Positions 17,523-25,676 of a DNA stretch of 33,973 nt are shown here, piece after piece (positions within the stretch are counted from its first letter, which is position 1; every line of letters begins with the position of its first letter). Both the position numbers and the translations under genes were made by a program. Source of the DNA: Planctomycetia bacterium (GTDB lineage Bacteria > Planctomycetota > Planctomycetia > Pirellulales > Thermoguttaceae). Below the pieces are notes generated by a model that had not been told where the DNA came from, searched no databases, and was given only the letters and a program-made list of their open reading frames with translations. Where the stretch lies: assembly GCA_026401055.1 (NCBI GenBank), contig JAPLNP010000491.1, positions 1 to 33,973 on the forward strand, written 5' to 3'.

Positions 17523-19812
17523 TCGGCGAACTCGGCTTCTGGACGCTCTTCCACCCGCTCCGTGCCGGCACGGCGGCCGCGCCAACTCCCGCGGCCGGCG
17601 CCGGCGCCTCGTAGCTGACCGGCTTCACGCCCGTTTGCCCTTGGGGCTCGACCCGCGGCAGCGGAAGCAGTTCGGGCTCTTGCCCCATCAGGTTCGAGAG
17701 CCCGGCAGCCGTGTCCGCGCTGCCCGAGGCAAGTTGCCCCCGGCGAGGCGCGATCGCGTGCGGCCATGCCGAAGCGGGCGATCGCCCGTCAACCGGCGGC
17801 AGCAGTTCAATCCCGCTGGACTGATTGACTTCGGGTTCGGGCGTGGGCACGAGTTCGGGCGTGGCTGCTTCGGCCGGGACGCCCTGCTGGACGCCGACCG
17901 GGAGCTGTTCATACGGCTGCTGGTCGTACCCGCCGCGGCTGACCACCTTCGGTTGGGTGAACCCGTAATCGAGGTACAAGCCGGCGTCGCGTTCGCGGGC
18001 GCGGCGTCGGGCATCGAAGTAGGCTTTGCCGGGCCACGGCCCCTCGGCCAGGTAGACTCCATTGTATTCCAACAGCGACCCCTTGCGGAAGTGGACGTCG
18101 ATGATCGACAGAGCATAAGACACCACCGAGCGGTAGTAGGCGATCTCGGTTTCCGCCAGCCGGGTCTGGGCGTTGAGGAGCACGTCGAGGGTCACGGTGC
18201 CGGTGTCGTAGGCCGCCTGCACCGCCTCGACCTCTTTCTTCGCCGCAATCCGCGCGTTGAAGTTCGTCCGCATCAGCACCGTCTGCAAGTCCAGGTCCCG
18301 AATCGCGGTGGCCAACTGGTGGGAAACCTCAAGCTCCTCTTCCCGCAAGACGGTCCGTTCCCGGGCAAGGTTCAACTGGGCATAACGCACGCCGGCCATC
18401 TCCTTGCGAAAACCGATCGGCACGTTGAATTCCAGCCCGAACTGCCATTCCTGGAAGTCGCCGCTGGTTAGCGATTGATAGGCCGTGCTGAACGGCGCCT
18501 TGCGTTCGGTCGACCACAGGTCGTCGCCCAGGCCGCGCCAGCGATACTGGCCCACCGCGTCCAACCGCGGCAACAGGTAGTTCTTCGCCGAGATCAGTTC
18601 CAACTCCCGCTGCTTGACCCGCCATCGCTGCCGGCGGAGATCGACGTTTCGGGCCATGGCTTCGCCTTGCGTTTCGGCCCAGTCAAACGCGACCTTGGCG
18701 GTGACCGGCTCCTCGGCCGGCCGCATCAGCCGTCCGTCGGTCGCCGCCAGCCCCATCATGTACCGCAACTGCGACTCCGCGGCGTACACGTTGCTCAGCC
18801 GCAGTTCGACCTGGGCGCGGAACTGGAAGTATTGCGCCCGGGACTGGGCTTCCTTCTCCGCCTCGCCGCCGCGGGCTCCGAGAACATAGAGCGCGTAGAT
18901 TTTCCGCCACGTCTGCAACGCGCTGTCGCGGCCCACCTTCACCGAGTCCAACTCGCGATAGGCCAGGTACAGGTTCCAGTAGGCCTGCTCGACGTCGCTG
19001 ACCAGGTTCCGCACGCCCGACTCGAAGTCGGCCAAGGCGATGTCGGTATTGATCCGCGCAAGAACGACGCCGTTGTTGTACCCGGGAATCGCCCCGGGAC
19101 CGGCGATCCGGTTGAACTGCACGCCCGCCCCCTGGAACAACGGCTGGCGGAACTCGGCGGTGATGTCGGCATTCCAGTCGCTCGGGAACAGCCGGGTCGG
19201 GCTGTTGCTCTGCGTGTACTGGACGTGGTGCGTCAACGACGTCTGACCGCCGGTCGCGTTGAATTTCGACAACTGGGCCTGGAAGGTCCCCAGGTCCTCT
19301 TTGTTGACGGTCGCCAGGAAGAGATCGCCGATGCCGCCGACGTTGACCGGCTGGTCGACCTTCTCCCAAAACACGCTCGTGCTAAACTGCGCGTCGAACG
19401 CCGACAGCGCGGCTTCGGTGCCGAAACGCGGGTTGGACTCTACCCGGGCGGGATCGTAGACGGTTTGCGCAACATCCGGCGCCCGGGTGATCGAGTCCGG
19501 GGCGGCCAGCGCCACGCCGAGCGACCGGAGCACCGAGCTGTTGGCCAGGGCGTCCTTGATCGTCTCTTCGAGCGAGAGATCCCAGGTCTCCGCCGCCTCC
19601 GGATTGCTCAGCGTCAACGGCGGCAACGAACCGGTCACCTCGTCCAACGGTTTGACGCAGACGTCGGGGACCTCAAGGTCCGTGGCCATCCCCTTGTAGT
19701 GGGATAGATCGCCGTCTTCAAACAGGTAGAAGGGCTGCTGGGACGTGCACCCGGTGGCAACGGCCAGCCACATGCACAGTACGGTTCTAACCAGGGGGGA
19801 TCGCCGACTCAT
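17455..19812 (-). CDS. TolC-like outer membrane efflux protein (lipoprotein)
   Basis: A 785-residue outer membrane factor. Residues 1-22 are a lipoprotein signal (MSRRSPLVRTVLCMWLAVATG then Cys22), so it should be lipid-anchored in the outer membrane. Residues about 90-600 hold the two OEP halves, with long helices (LRQRWRVKQRELELISAKNY and YDTGTVTLDVLLNAQTRLAE). The C-terminal about 130 residues are a Pro/Ala-rich tail, making it much longer than usual TolC proteins (about 450-500). It could serve the MacA/MacB-like pump on the other strand, by inference. AGGAAA lies about ten bases before ATG 19812. The end overlaps the WYL gene by 68 bases. Confidence 0.88.
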   Translation of the reverse strand: MSRRSPLVRTVLCMWLAVATGCTSQQPFYLFEDGDLSHYKGMATDLEVPDVCVKPLDEVTGSLPPLTLSNPEAAETWDLSLEETIKDALANSSVLRSLGVALAAPDSITRAPDVAQTVYDPARVESNPRFGTEAALSAFDAQFSTSVFWEKVDQPVNVGGIGDLFLATVNKEDLGTFQAQLSKFNATGGQTSLTHHVQYTQSNSPTRLFPSDWNADITAEFRQPLFQGAGVQFNRIAGPGAIPGYNNGVVLARINTDIALADFESGVRNLVSDVEQAYWNLYLAYRELDSVKVGRDSALQTWRKIYALYVLGARGGEAEKEAQSRAQYFQFRAQVELRLSNVYAAESQLRYMMGLAATDGRLMRPAEEPVTAKVAFDWAETQGEAMARNVDLRRQRWRVKQRELELISAKNYLLPRLDAVGQYRWRGLGDDLWSTERKAPFSTAYQSLTSGDFQEWQFGLEFNVPIGFRKEMAGVRYAQLNLARERTVLREEELEVSHQLATAIRDLDLQTVLMRTNFNARIAAKKEVEAVQAAYDTGTVTLDVLLNAQTRLAETEIAYYRSVVSYALSIIDVHFRKGSLLEYNGVYLAEGPWPGKAYFDARRRARERDAGLYLDYGFTQPKVVSRGGYDQQPYEQLPVGVQQGVPAEAATPELVPTPEPEVNQSSGIELLPPVDGRSPASAWPHAIAPRRGQLASGSADTAAGLSNLMGQEPELLPLPRVEPQGQTGVKPVSYEAPAPAAGVGAAAVPARSGWKSVQKPSSPNEPVANPTPAPSARPASGWKGI

Positions 19813-20057
19813 GGATTCACGTTTCCTGTCATGACTTGCGGCCACCACGTCCCCCCTCGCGGAGAGATACGTGACCAGCCCGGCAGATCGAAATTTGGCT
19901 TCCCCCCTTGCCGTTGCCAGCCCTCGGACCGCGCGGGCAGCGCGATCCACGGGCTTAGACAATCGTCACGATCGTTATCGGCAGCCTAATCCTCAGACTT
20001 TGAGGATTCTCTACAATCGGAAAGAGTGATACATATTACCTAGTCTACGTATCCACC
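19813..20057. other. Intergenic region upstream of TolC-like gene with hairpin
   Basis: The gap holds a perfect 8-base inverted repeat (AATCCTCA, 19988-19995, with TGAGGATT, 20001-20008, loop of five bases) and AT-rich DNA around 20010-20040. A promoter for the TolC-like gene is expected here, but none is clear. Confidence 0.45.
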
Positions 20058-20264
20058 CTACCGGAGGGAGACCAGCCGCGCGAGCGCCCGGTCTTTCAAC
20101 TCGCCGGTCAGCCGTGGCGCCGCCATCTGGTAATAGACCCGAGCCGCCCCCGTCTTGCCCGACCGCTCCGCTTCGACCCCACGGTCGAACCACTGTCGGC
20201 CCTCGCGCTCTTGGGCGGCCTGTTCCGCGGCCCGCAGCCGCCTGGCCTCGTCCACGCTGGGCAC
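20058..20264 (-). CDS. Short helical protein, possibly the C-terminal part of a frame-split gene
   Basis: From GTG 20264 the frame reads 68 residues: a helix-rich, charged sequence (VDEARRLRAAEQAAQEREGR, QWFDRGVEAERSGKTGAARV, YYQMAAPRLTGELKDRALARL), like a single tetratricopeptide-like helix pair. No start codon occurs in this frame between the flavodiiron stop and GTG 20264. The frame just upstream (20268-20410, TTG start) gives a Pro/Ala-rich, high-GC3 peptide that would make a sensible N-terminal part. The two may be one gene broken by a single-base shift (real or sequencing), or this short form may be the gene. The function is unknown. Confidence 0.4.
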   Translation of the reverse strand: MPSVDEARRLRAAEQAAQEREGRQWFDRGVEAERSGKTGAARVYYQMAAPRLTGELKDRALARLVSLR

Positions 20265-20414
20265 CGCCCGGCCGGGTTGGGTCCCTTCTCGGACGCCCCC
20301 GTCGCGGGAGCACCCGCTGCGTCTCGATCGTCGACGCGATTGTTCGCCGGAGCGGGGACGGTGCGTTCGGGGGGCTGGGCAGGCAACTCCGATAGCCGAG
20401 CAACCGACAACCGC

Positions 20415-21572
20415 CTACCCAGCCATTTGCCTGGCTTTCTCGGCGAGGACTTCCGCCGTGGGGCGATACCGGGCTTTGAGCGGCTCCCGTGGAATCTCCC
20501 ACTTCATCGCCGCCAAGTGCTCCGAGATTGCTTCCGGACCGCCCACGCCCCAGCCGTAGGAGCCGAAGGCGAAGCCGGCCTTGCCGACCGGGCGAAGGCC
20601 CTTCAAGTAAGCCAGCACCGCTGCGGCCATCGGCATCATGCCGCCGTTGAGCGTCGGCGAGCCGAAGGCCACGGTCGCCGCGTCGAGCATCTCGGTTGCG
20701 AGTCGCGTCAGGTTCGACCGCCGGATGTTCAACAGCACCGCCTCGACGCCCGGCCGCGACGCCCCCTCGTGGATCGCTTCGGCCATCTCGCCCGTGCTAC
20801 CCCACATCGTGTCGTAAATCACCACGACCTTGGCCGCCCGTCGGCAGACGGACCAGTCGGCGTACGCCCGGAGGATCGCCGGCACGTGGCTCCGCCAGAT
20901 CACGCCGTGGGCGGGAGCAATCATGTCGATCGGCAGGTTCGCCGTCTGTTGCAGTACTCGGGCAACCTGCTTTCCGTAAGGCATCACAATGTTGGCGTAA
21001 TAGGTCTTGGCCTCGTCGAGTATTGTGGCGACGGGCACTTCGTCGTCGAAACGCCCGGACGAGGCGTAATGCTGCCCGAAAGCGTCCATCGAAAACAGCA
21101 GTCTCTCCTCGGCGACGTAGGTGAACATCGACTCGGGCCAGTGGACCATCGGGGTTTCGATGAACCGCAACGTCCGGCGGCCCAGCGAGAGCGTCTCGCC
21201 GTCGGCGATGGTTCGGGTTTTCCAGCCGGACGTGTCGAAATGGCCGGCGAGCGCGGCGAGGCACTTGGCGTCGGCCACGAGCGTGGCGTTGGGTAGGGCT
21301 TGCATCACCTCGGGCAGCGCGCCGGCGTGGTCGGGCTCGGCATGGTTCGAGACGACGTAGTCGACGCGCGACAAATCCACCAGCGCGGCGACCCGCGCCA
21401 ACAGCCGGCCGGCGAACGGGCCCTTGACCGTGTCGACCAGCGCGGTCTTCGCGTCGCGCACGAGATAGGCGTTGTACGTCGCTCCGCGGTCGGTGTTGTA
21501 GCCGTGGAAGTCGCGGACGTTCCAGTCGACGTGGCCGACCCAATCGATGTTCTCTCGCAATGTCGTGTTCAT
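20415..21572 (-). CDS. Flavodiiron protein (A-type flavoprotein, FprA/ROO family)
   Basis: A 385-residue protein that reduces O2 or NO at a diiron site using FMN electrons. The metallo-beta-lactamase-like domain has all ligands: His77, Glu79, Asp81 and His82 in NHAEPDHAG, His144, Asp163 in SMDAFGQHY, and His222 in APAHGVIWR. The flavodoxin domain starts near residue 250 (VVVIYDTMWGSTGEMAEAI, FMN phosphate loop). There is no rubredoxin extension, so electrons must come from a separate partner. It is cytoplasmic and usually protects strict or facultative anaerobes from oxygen or NO. AAGGGAAATCC lies just upstream of ATG 21572, and the gene is divergent from the protease gene. Assignment is secure; substrate preference is not readable. 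Confidence 0.92.
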   Translation of the reverse strand: MNTTLRENIDWVGHVDWNVRDFHGYNTDRGATYNAYLVRDAKTALVDTVKGPFAGRLLARVAALVDLSRVDYVVSNHAEPDHAGALPEVMQALPNATLVADAKCLAALAGHFDTSGWKTRTIADGETLSLGRRTLRFIETPMVHWPESMFTYVAEERLLFSMDAFGQHYASSGRFDDEVPVATILDEAKTYYANIVMPYGKQVARVLQQTANLPIDMIAPAHGVIWRSHVPAILRAYADWSVCRRAAKVVVIYDTMWGSTGEMAEAIHEGASRPGVEAVLLNIRRSNLTRLATEMLDAATVAFGSPTLNGGMMPMAAAVLAYLKGLRPVGKAGFAFGSYGWGVGGPEAISEHLAAMKWEIPREPLKARYRPTAEVLAEKARQMAG

Positions 21573-21820
21573 GGATTTCCCTTCTTGCCGGACAGGCGGT
21601 TCACGGTATCGGGTTTGGCCGGTCTTTTCAAGCGATGGGCCGGTCCGGTGAACGGGAGATTACTACGGGTGGTGATACACCCGACCCGGGTATTATACAC
21701 CGATTAGGTCGGATTAACTTGCATCGCGCGTCGCCGGTACCCATAATGAAAACCTGGCGGCCCGACCTCTTTGCCTCGTTCATGCCAGCTTCCGCCCCGC
21801 TCGTTTTGGAGAACCTTGCG

Positions 21821-23896
21821 ATGCGTTGTCATCCTGCCGCGACTCGGCGACGTTGGTTGCGATGCCTGGCGGTCTTGGCCGTTCTGGCCGCGATTGCGAC
21901 GACGCTGTCGGCCGCCGACGAACCCAAGGGTCCGAAGGACGTCCCGAGCATCGAATCGCCGAAAGATGCCGCCGAACTGGGAGCGGTCGAGGCAAAGGTC
22001 CGCGCGGTCGTGGCGAAGGTCCTCCCCTGCACCGTCGGGATCGAGATCGGCCCGTCGCGCGGCAGCGGCGTGATCGTGAGCGAGGACGGGCTGGTGGTGA
22101 CCGCCGGCCACGTCGCCGTCAAGCCCGGCGAGAAGGCCAAGTTCGTCACCCACGACGGCAAGACCCACGAGGGCGTCAGCCTCGGCATCTTCAAGGGCGC
22201 CGACGCCGGATTGATGCAAATCACCGACAAGGGCAAGTACCCCTTCGCGGAGTTGGGTAAGTCCGGCGATCTTAAGCCCGGCGCATGGTGCGTCGCCCTG
22301 GGACATCCGTTGGGATACCTGCCGGGCCGGCCGCCCGTCGTCCGCGTCGGGCGCATCCTCTACTCCGAGGAACGCGTCGTGCAAACCGACTGCCCGCTGA
22401 TCGGCGGCGACTCGGGCGGGCCGCTGTTGGACCTCGACGGCAAGATCATCGGCATCAACAGCCGCATCGGCGGCACGATCAACATGAACTACCACGTCGC
22501 GATCGACGTCTTCCACCAGCACTGGGATCGGCTCAAAAAAGGCGAGATGTGGGACGACGACGTGCCCGGCCGCGACAGCGCCGTCGTGAAGGCCGCCTTC
22601 CGAAAAGTGATCGAACAGGCCGCCAAGTGCGTCGCCCAAGTGAAGTGCGACGGCAAGGACAAGGTCCTCGGCACCGTGGTCGGGCCGGACGGCTGGATCC
22701 TGACCAAAGCGAGCGAGCTGACCGGGAAGATCGTCTGCCGGTTCCGCGACGGCCGCGAACTCGAGGCCAAACTCGTCGGCGTCGACCCGCGATTCGACCT
22801 GGCCATGCTCAAGGTCGACGCGGCCGACCTGCCCGCCATCCCCTGGAACCTCAAGGACCCCGAGGTCGGACAATGGGTCGCCGCCACCGGGCTGACGGAC
22901 GATCCGCTGGCCATCGGCGTGATCAGCGTTCCCCGCCGGGCGATCCCGCCGGATAGCGGCGTGCTGGGCATCAAGATCGACAACGGCGAACAAGGCGTTA
23001 CCATCAGCGAGGTGCTCAAGAAGAGTCCCGCGGAGAAAGCCGGACTCAAGAAGGACGACGTGATCACGTACCTCGATGGGCAGCCGGCCAAGAACCGCGA
23101 CGAACTGGCCGCGGTTCTGAGAAAATACCGCCCCGGCACGAAGATCAAACTGACCGTGCTCCGCGACAACAAGAAGCTGGAACTGGAGGCCACCCTGGGC
23201 AAACTCATCACGCCGGCCACGCAACAACGGGACATGCTCAATGCGTCCGGCGTCGGCATGAGCGGCCGGCGCGACGACTTCCCGGTCGTCCTGCAGCACG
23301 ACGCGGTGTTGCGTCCGGCGGACTGCGGCAGCCCGCTGGTCGCCCTGGACGGCAAGGTCGTCGGCATGAACGTCGCCCGCGGCGGACGCACCGAGACCTA
23401 CTGCGTCCCGGCCAACGCCCTGATCCTCCTAATGTACGACCTCATGTCCGGCCGTCTGCACCCGCCGGAGAAGAAGCCGGAAGCCAAACCGGAGCCCGAA
23501 GAAGAACCGGAAGCTAAACCGGAGCCGGAAGAAGGACCCGAGACGCCGCCGGCGCCCGAAAAGAAGCCGGAAGCCAAGCCGGAGCCGGAGCCGGAGAAGA
23601 AGCCGGAAGCCAAGCCGGAACCCGAGAAGAAGCCCGAGACGCCGCCAGCGCCCGAGCAGAAACCGGAAGCCAAGCCGGAGCCGGAGAAGAAGCCGGAGAC
23701 GCCACCAGCGCCCGAACAGAAACCAGAAGCCAAGCCGGAGCCGGAGAAGAAACCGGAGGCGCCGCCGGCACCCGAGCAGAAACCAGCGCCCGAGCAGAAA
23801 CCGGAAGCCAAGCCGGAGCCGGAGAAGAAGCCGGAAAGCAAGCCGGCGCCCGAGCAAAAGTCCATCCTGGTGTGGAGCACGACCGTGGCGGCCTAG
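21821..23896 (+). CDS. Secreted double trypsin-like protease with nested PDZ and Lys/Glu/Pro-rich tail
   Basis: A 691-residue exported protein. ATG 21821 is chosen because GGAGA lies nine bases before it and a clear signal peptide follows (RRWLRCLAVLAVLAAIATTL). Residues about 60-235 form an S1C/DegP-type protease with His97 (TAGHVA), Asp128 (GADAGLMQ) and Ser198 (GGDSGGPLL). Residues about 262-370 and 485-545 form a second copy of the same domain, but His is replaced (TKASE) and Ser by Cys502 (PADCGSPL), while Asp326 (RFDLAMLK) remains. A PDZ domain (about 378-462, ISEVLKKSPAEKAGLKKDDV) is inserted between its strands. Residues 549-680 are a Pro/Glu/Lys repeat. It is likely a periplasmic or surface protease. 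Related Planctomycetes proteins with a similar plan are probable but not verified. Confidence 0.85.
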   Translation: MRCHPAATRRRWLRCLAVLAVLAAIATTLSAADEPKGPKDVPSIESPKDAAELGAVEAKVRAVVAKVLPCTVGIEIGPSRGSGVIVSEDGLVVTAGHVAVKPGEKAKFVTHDGKTHEGVSLGIFKGADAGLMQITDKGKYPFAELGKSGDLKPGAWCVALGHPLGYLPGRPPVVRVGRILYSEERVVQTDCPLIGGDSGGPLLDLDGKIIGINSRIGGTINMNYHVAIDVFHQHWDRLKKGEMWDDDVPGRDSAVVKAAFRKVIEQAAKCVAQVKCDGKDKVLGTVVGPDGWILTKASELTGKIVCRFRDGRELEAKLVGVDPRFDLAMLKVDAADLPAIPWNLKDPEVGQWVAATGLTDDPLAIGVISVPRRAIPPDSGVLGIKIDNGEQGVTISEVLKKSPAEKAGLKKDDVITYLDGQPAKNRDELAAVLRKYRPGTKIKLTVLRDNKKLELEATLGKLITPATQQRDMLNASGVGMSGRRDDFPVVLQHDAVLRPADCGSPLVALDGKVVGMNVARGGRTETYCVPANALILLMYDLMSGRLHPPEKKPEAKPEPEEEPEAKPEPEEGPETPPAPEKKPEAKPEPEPEKKPEAKPEPEKKPETPPAPEQKPEAKPEPEKKPETPPAPEQKPEAKPEPEKKPEAPPAPEQKPAPEQKPEAKPEPEKKPESKPAPEQKSILVWSTTVAA
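23465..23857 (+). repeat. Tandem coding repeat encoding a Lys-Pro-Glu-Ala tail
   Basis: The DNA repeats units encoding KPEAKPEPE and KPETPPAPEQ about a dozen times. The opposite strand shows a long artefactual frame of Gly/Ser/Leu type for this reason. The region is prone to slippage, so its length may vary between strains. Confidence 0.9.
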
Positions 23897-23934
23897 CGCG
23901 TCCGAGCGGGCTCACTTGAGCCAATCCGGGCCGA

Positions 23935-24026
23935 CTACGCGCGGACGAACGTCAGCACCTCGTCGACGACCGCCCGCGACGGGCCGTCGGGGAAGTCGAC
24001 GAGGAGTCGTTCGAGGTCATCGCTTA
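23935..24026 (-). pseudogene. C-terminal remnant of a gene
   Basis: On the minus strand a 29-residue stretch (SDDLERLLVDFPDGPSRAVV, then DEVLTFVRA) ends in TAG. It looks like the C-terminus of a real protein because of its sensible composition, but it has no start and lies in a region of gene debris. It could belong to a small antitoxin-like or DUF protein; I do not assign a family. Confidence 0.35.
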
Positions 24027-24218
24027 CTCCTCCTCCGCGTCCTCCGCGCCTCCGCGTGAGTCCGTCTCCGTGATTTGGTTCACGCGGAGCCCCGGAGACG
24101 CCGAGGGGGAGAGATTATTGACGACGCGGTGGAGCCCTTCCTTTAGCGTTTCGCCGCCGAAGTTGATGAGCAGTCCGACGGGCAGATGCATGAGACGGAG
24201 GCAGGTGAGGAGTTGCTT
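24024..24218 (-). pseudogene. Truncated GxxExxY-family protein (C-terminal part)
   Basis: The frame reads KQLLTCLRLMHLPVGLLINF, then GGETLKEGLHRVVNNL, the C-terminal half of GxxExxY proteins (PD-(D/E)XK-fold). Their usual C-terminus is like QLLTYLRLTGLRLGLLINF and KDGIHRIVN. The N-terminal half with the GxxExxY motif is missing: at 24219 the frame enters a repeat (CCACTTGCCACT type on the minus strand), and beyond this the reading is unrelated. The tail ends in DSRGGAEDAEEE, which is a common debris signature beside such genes. It is therefore a broken remnant. Confidence 0.65.
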
Positions 24219-24294
24219 AGTGGCAAGTGGCACGTCGTTAGGACTGGCGCCAGCCACCTGCAAGCTACAACCGACCACCGGCAACGGACCACTA
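24219..24294. repeat. GT/AC-rich degenerate repeat at hydrolase stop
   Basis: This block is made of AGTGGCAAGTGGC, ACCGACCACCGGCAACGGAC and similar units. On the minus strand it begins with the TAG stop of the hydrolase gene (TAGTGGTCCGTTGCCGGTGG) and ends where the GxxExxY remnant begins. It resembles the block at 4668-4701. Confidence 0.6.
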
Positions 24295-25275
24295 CTTCGC
24301 CGCCGCTTCGGATTCCGGCACGGCCGACACGAAAGTGTACGACCCCAGACGCGACCGCAGTGCGGACGACCGCAGGTAGTCCGTCCAGTCGTGCGAGCCG
24401 ACCGAACAGGCGACGTTGAGCGTTTCGACCTTCCCGCGCTGGTCGCCGAGCCGCGAAGGGCATGCCGGGCCCGTGTAGCCAAGCGCCTCCGCGCCGCCGC
24501 GGCCGTATAACCGCGGGTACCATTTCAACGCCGAATCATTCACGTTGCACGTGATCAACACTCGTTCGAGCTGTCCCAAGGCCAGGCCGTCACGACGCCC
24601 GGGCAGCAGGCAGCCGTTCTCCACGGCGGCGGCGATCAACACCGCCCGAATCGGCCCGCGAGGCCGGTTTGCGTCATGCGTCGTGACCCGACCGGCGACC
24701 GTGCCCCCGGCGAGCAACTCCATTGCGCCGAGGATTGTCCGGGCGCCGAAGCTGTGTCCGACGAGATTGACGGGCACGTCGGGGGACATGCGATCGAGGC
24801 ACCGCGCGAGATAGTGGGCCTGGACGTCGCTCCGCACGGCCTTGACTTGGGCGTCGTGGCGAAGGCCGCCCCGGATGCGCTCGGACGGCCAGGACCAGAC
24901 GACCAGTCGAAACGGCCGATCGCAAGCCGCGGCTTGGATCGCGTGGTACAGACTCCAACCCTCTTGGATCGCCATGCAGCGATCGATCCAATTGCCGTGA
25001 ATGAAGAACACGGTTGGCACGCCCGGCGCGGCGGAGGCGAGGAACTCCGCCTCGTCGGCCGGGACGCACTGCCGGCAGTCGTCCACGCGCCGATAGTCGA
25101 ACGAGGCGGGATCGACCTCCGCGCCGCAGTAGGGCATCGCCCGGGTGCTGATCACCCACAACTCCCGCGGACAAGTGCTTTGGGCCACCGCGGCCGAGGC
25201 GGCCGGCACGGCGAAGGCGACGACGAGCGCAAGAGCGATCCGCGTCGGGACGCATGTGGTGATGGTTCGGGTCAT
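24292..25275 (-). CDS. Secreted alpha/beta hydrolase (lipase/DUF900-like)
   Basis: A 327-residue protein with a signal peptide (TRIALALVVAFAVPAASAAV). ATG 25275 is chosen because the signal peptide starts there; AGG lies about 13 bases upstream. The hydrolase core has an oxyanion stretch FIHGNW (about 92-97), nucleophile elbow LVGHSFGART with Ser175, and a candidate base His295 in SVGSHDWTDY. Several Cys (STCPRE, MPYCG, DDCRQC) suggest disulfides outside the cytoplasm. The fold resembles the DUF900/lipase-like group; the substrate is unknown. The stop TAG is the first codon of a degenerate repeat. It is divergent from the small lipoprotein gene. Confidence 0.8.
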   Translation of the reverse strand: MTRTITTCVPTRIALALVVAFAVPAASAAVAQSTCPRELWVISTRAMPYCGAEVDPASFDYRRVDDCRQCVPADEAEFLASAAPGVPTVFFIHGNWIDRCMAIQEGWSLYHAIQAAACDRPFRLVVWSWPSERIRGGLRHDAQVKAVRSDVQAHYLARCLDRMSPDVPVNLVGHSFGARTILGAMELLAGGTVAGRVTTHDANRPRGPIRAVLIAAAVENGCLLPGRRDGLALGQLERVLITCNVNDSALKWYPRLYGRGGAEALGYTGPACPSRLGDQRGKVETLNVACSVGSHDWTDYLRSSALRSRLGSYTFVSAVPESEAAAK

Positions 25276-25352
25276 TGTCTTGGTACCTGTGAAAGGGGTT
25301 GGGTAAACAAATCTAGCTTTCGTTCTTGCGCCGTGCGGCAAAAAAACGACAT

Positions 25353-25374
25353 GGCGTTTCCAGAAAAAAACGCC
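25353..25374. repeat. A-tract hairpin in divergent region
   Basis: GGCGTTT (25353-25359) and AAACGCC (25368-25374) form a short stem with A-tracts on each side (AAAAAAA at about 25340 and 25364). A-tracts upstream of a promoter may act as an UP-like element or bend the DNA. It lies 9 bases before the candidate promoter of the small lipoprotein. Confidence 0.4.
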
Positions 25375-25382
25375 GGTTGCAT

Positions 25383-25410
25383 TTGCACATCATCCGGCGT
25401 GGTGTAGAGT
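25383..25410 (+). promoter_or_regulatory. Candidate promoter of the small lipoprotein gene
   Basis: TTGCAC (25383-25388) and TAGAGT (25405-25410) are 16 bases apart, a fair fit to a housekeeping promoter. The start codon is 57 bases downstream. Confidence 0.4.
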
Positions 25411-25466
25411 TGTCTGGTCCATGCCTTTGCGATGGAACAGTTACGTCTGGATGGGAGATTCGAGTA

Positions 25467-25676
25467 ATGAAGAGGCTAATACTTCTGACGGCTTTACTGA
25501 TCGTTACGGCGAGCACAACCGGCTGCCGGTGCTTCGATTGGATGTATCGTGGCTCGGCCTATCCGGCCGCCGCGCCGGTCGTGATGGGCGACCCCTGCAA
25601 TCCGTGCAGCACGCCCGTCGCCCCCGGCGCTTGCGCGCCGGTCGGTTCCAGCTATGTTCCCGCCCCCGTCCAGTAA
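25467..25676 (+). CDS. Small lipoprotein, 69 residues
   Basis: ATG 25467 is preceded by GGGAG at good distance. The protein begins MKRLILLTALLIVTASTTGC, with a lipobox ending in STTGC, so it should be lipidated at Cys20. The mature part is short, Cys- and Pro-rich (RCFDWMYRGSAYPAAAPVVM, then DPCNPCSTPVAPGACAPVGS) and looks unstructured. Similar Cys/Pro-rich lipoproteins are frequent in planctomycetes, with unknown roles in the envelope. It is a single gene with its own candidate promoter. The longer frame starting at 25326 is rejected because it lacks a ribosome binding site and reads through the promoter. Confidence 0.75.
   Translation: MKRLILLTALLIVTASTTGCRCFDWMYRGSAYPAAAPVVMGDPCNPCSTPVAPGACAPVGSSYVPAPVQ

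Noticed and set aside
18475-19707. 410-residue plus-strand open frame
   Set aside because: Antisense shadow of the TolC-like gene; no domain.
21680-21700. TATTAT as a promoter for the protease gene
   Set aside because: TATTAT at 21691-21696 looks like a -10 box, but no fitting -35 box lies upstream, so I do not annotate it.
21704-23299. 531-residue minus-strand frame opposite the protease
   Set aside because: Antisense shadow; His- and Asp-rich without motif.
23398-23880. Gly/Ser-rich minus-strand frame
   Set aside because: It is the reverse reading of the Lys-Pro-Glu-Ala coding repeat in the protease gene.
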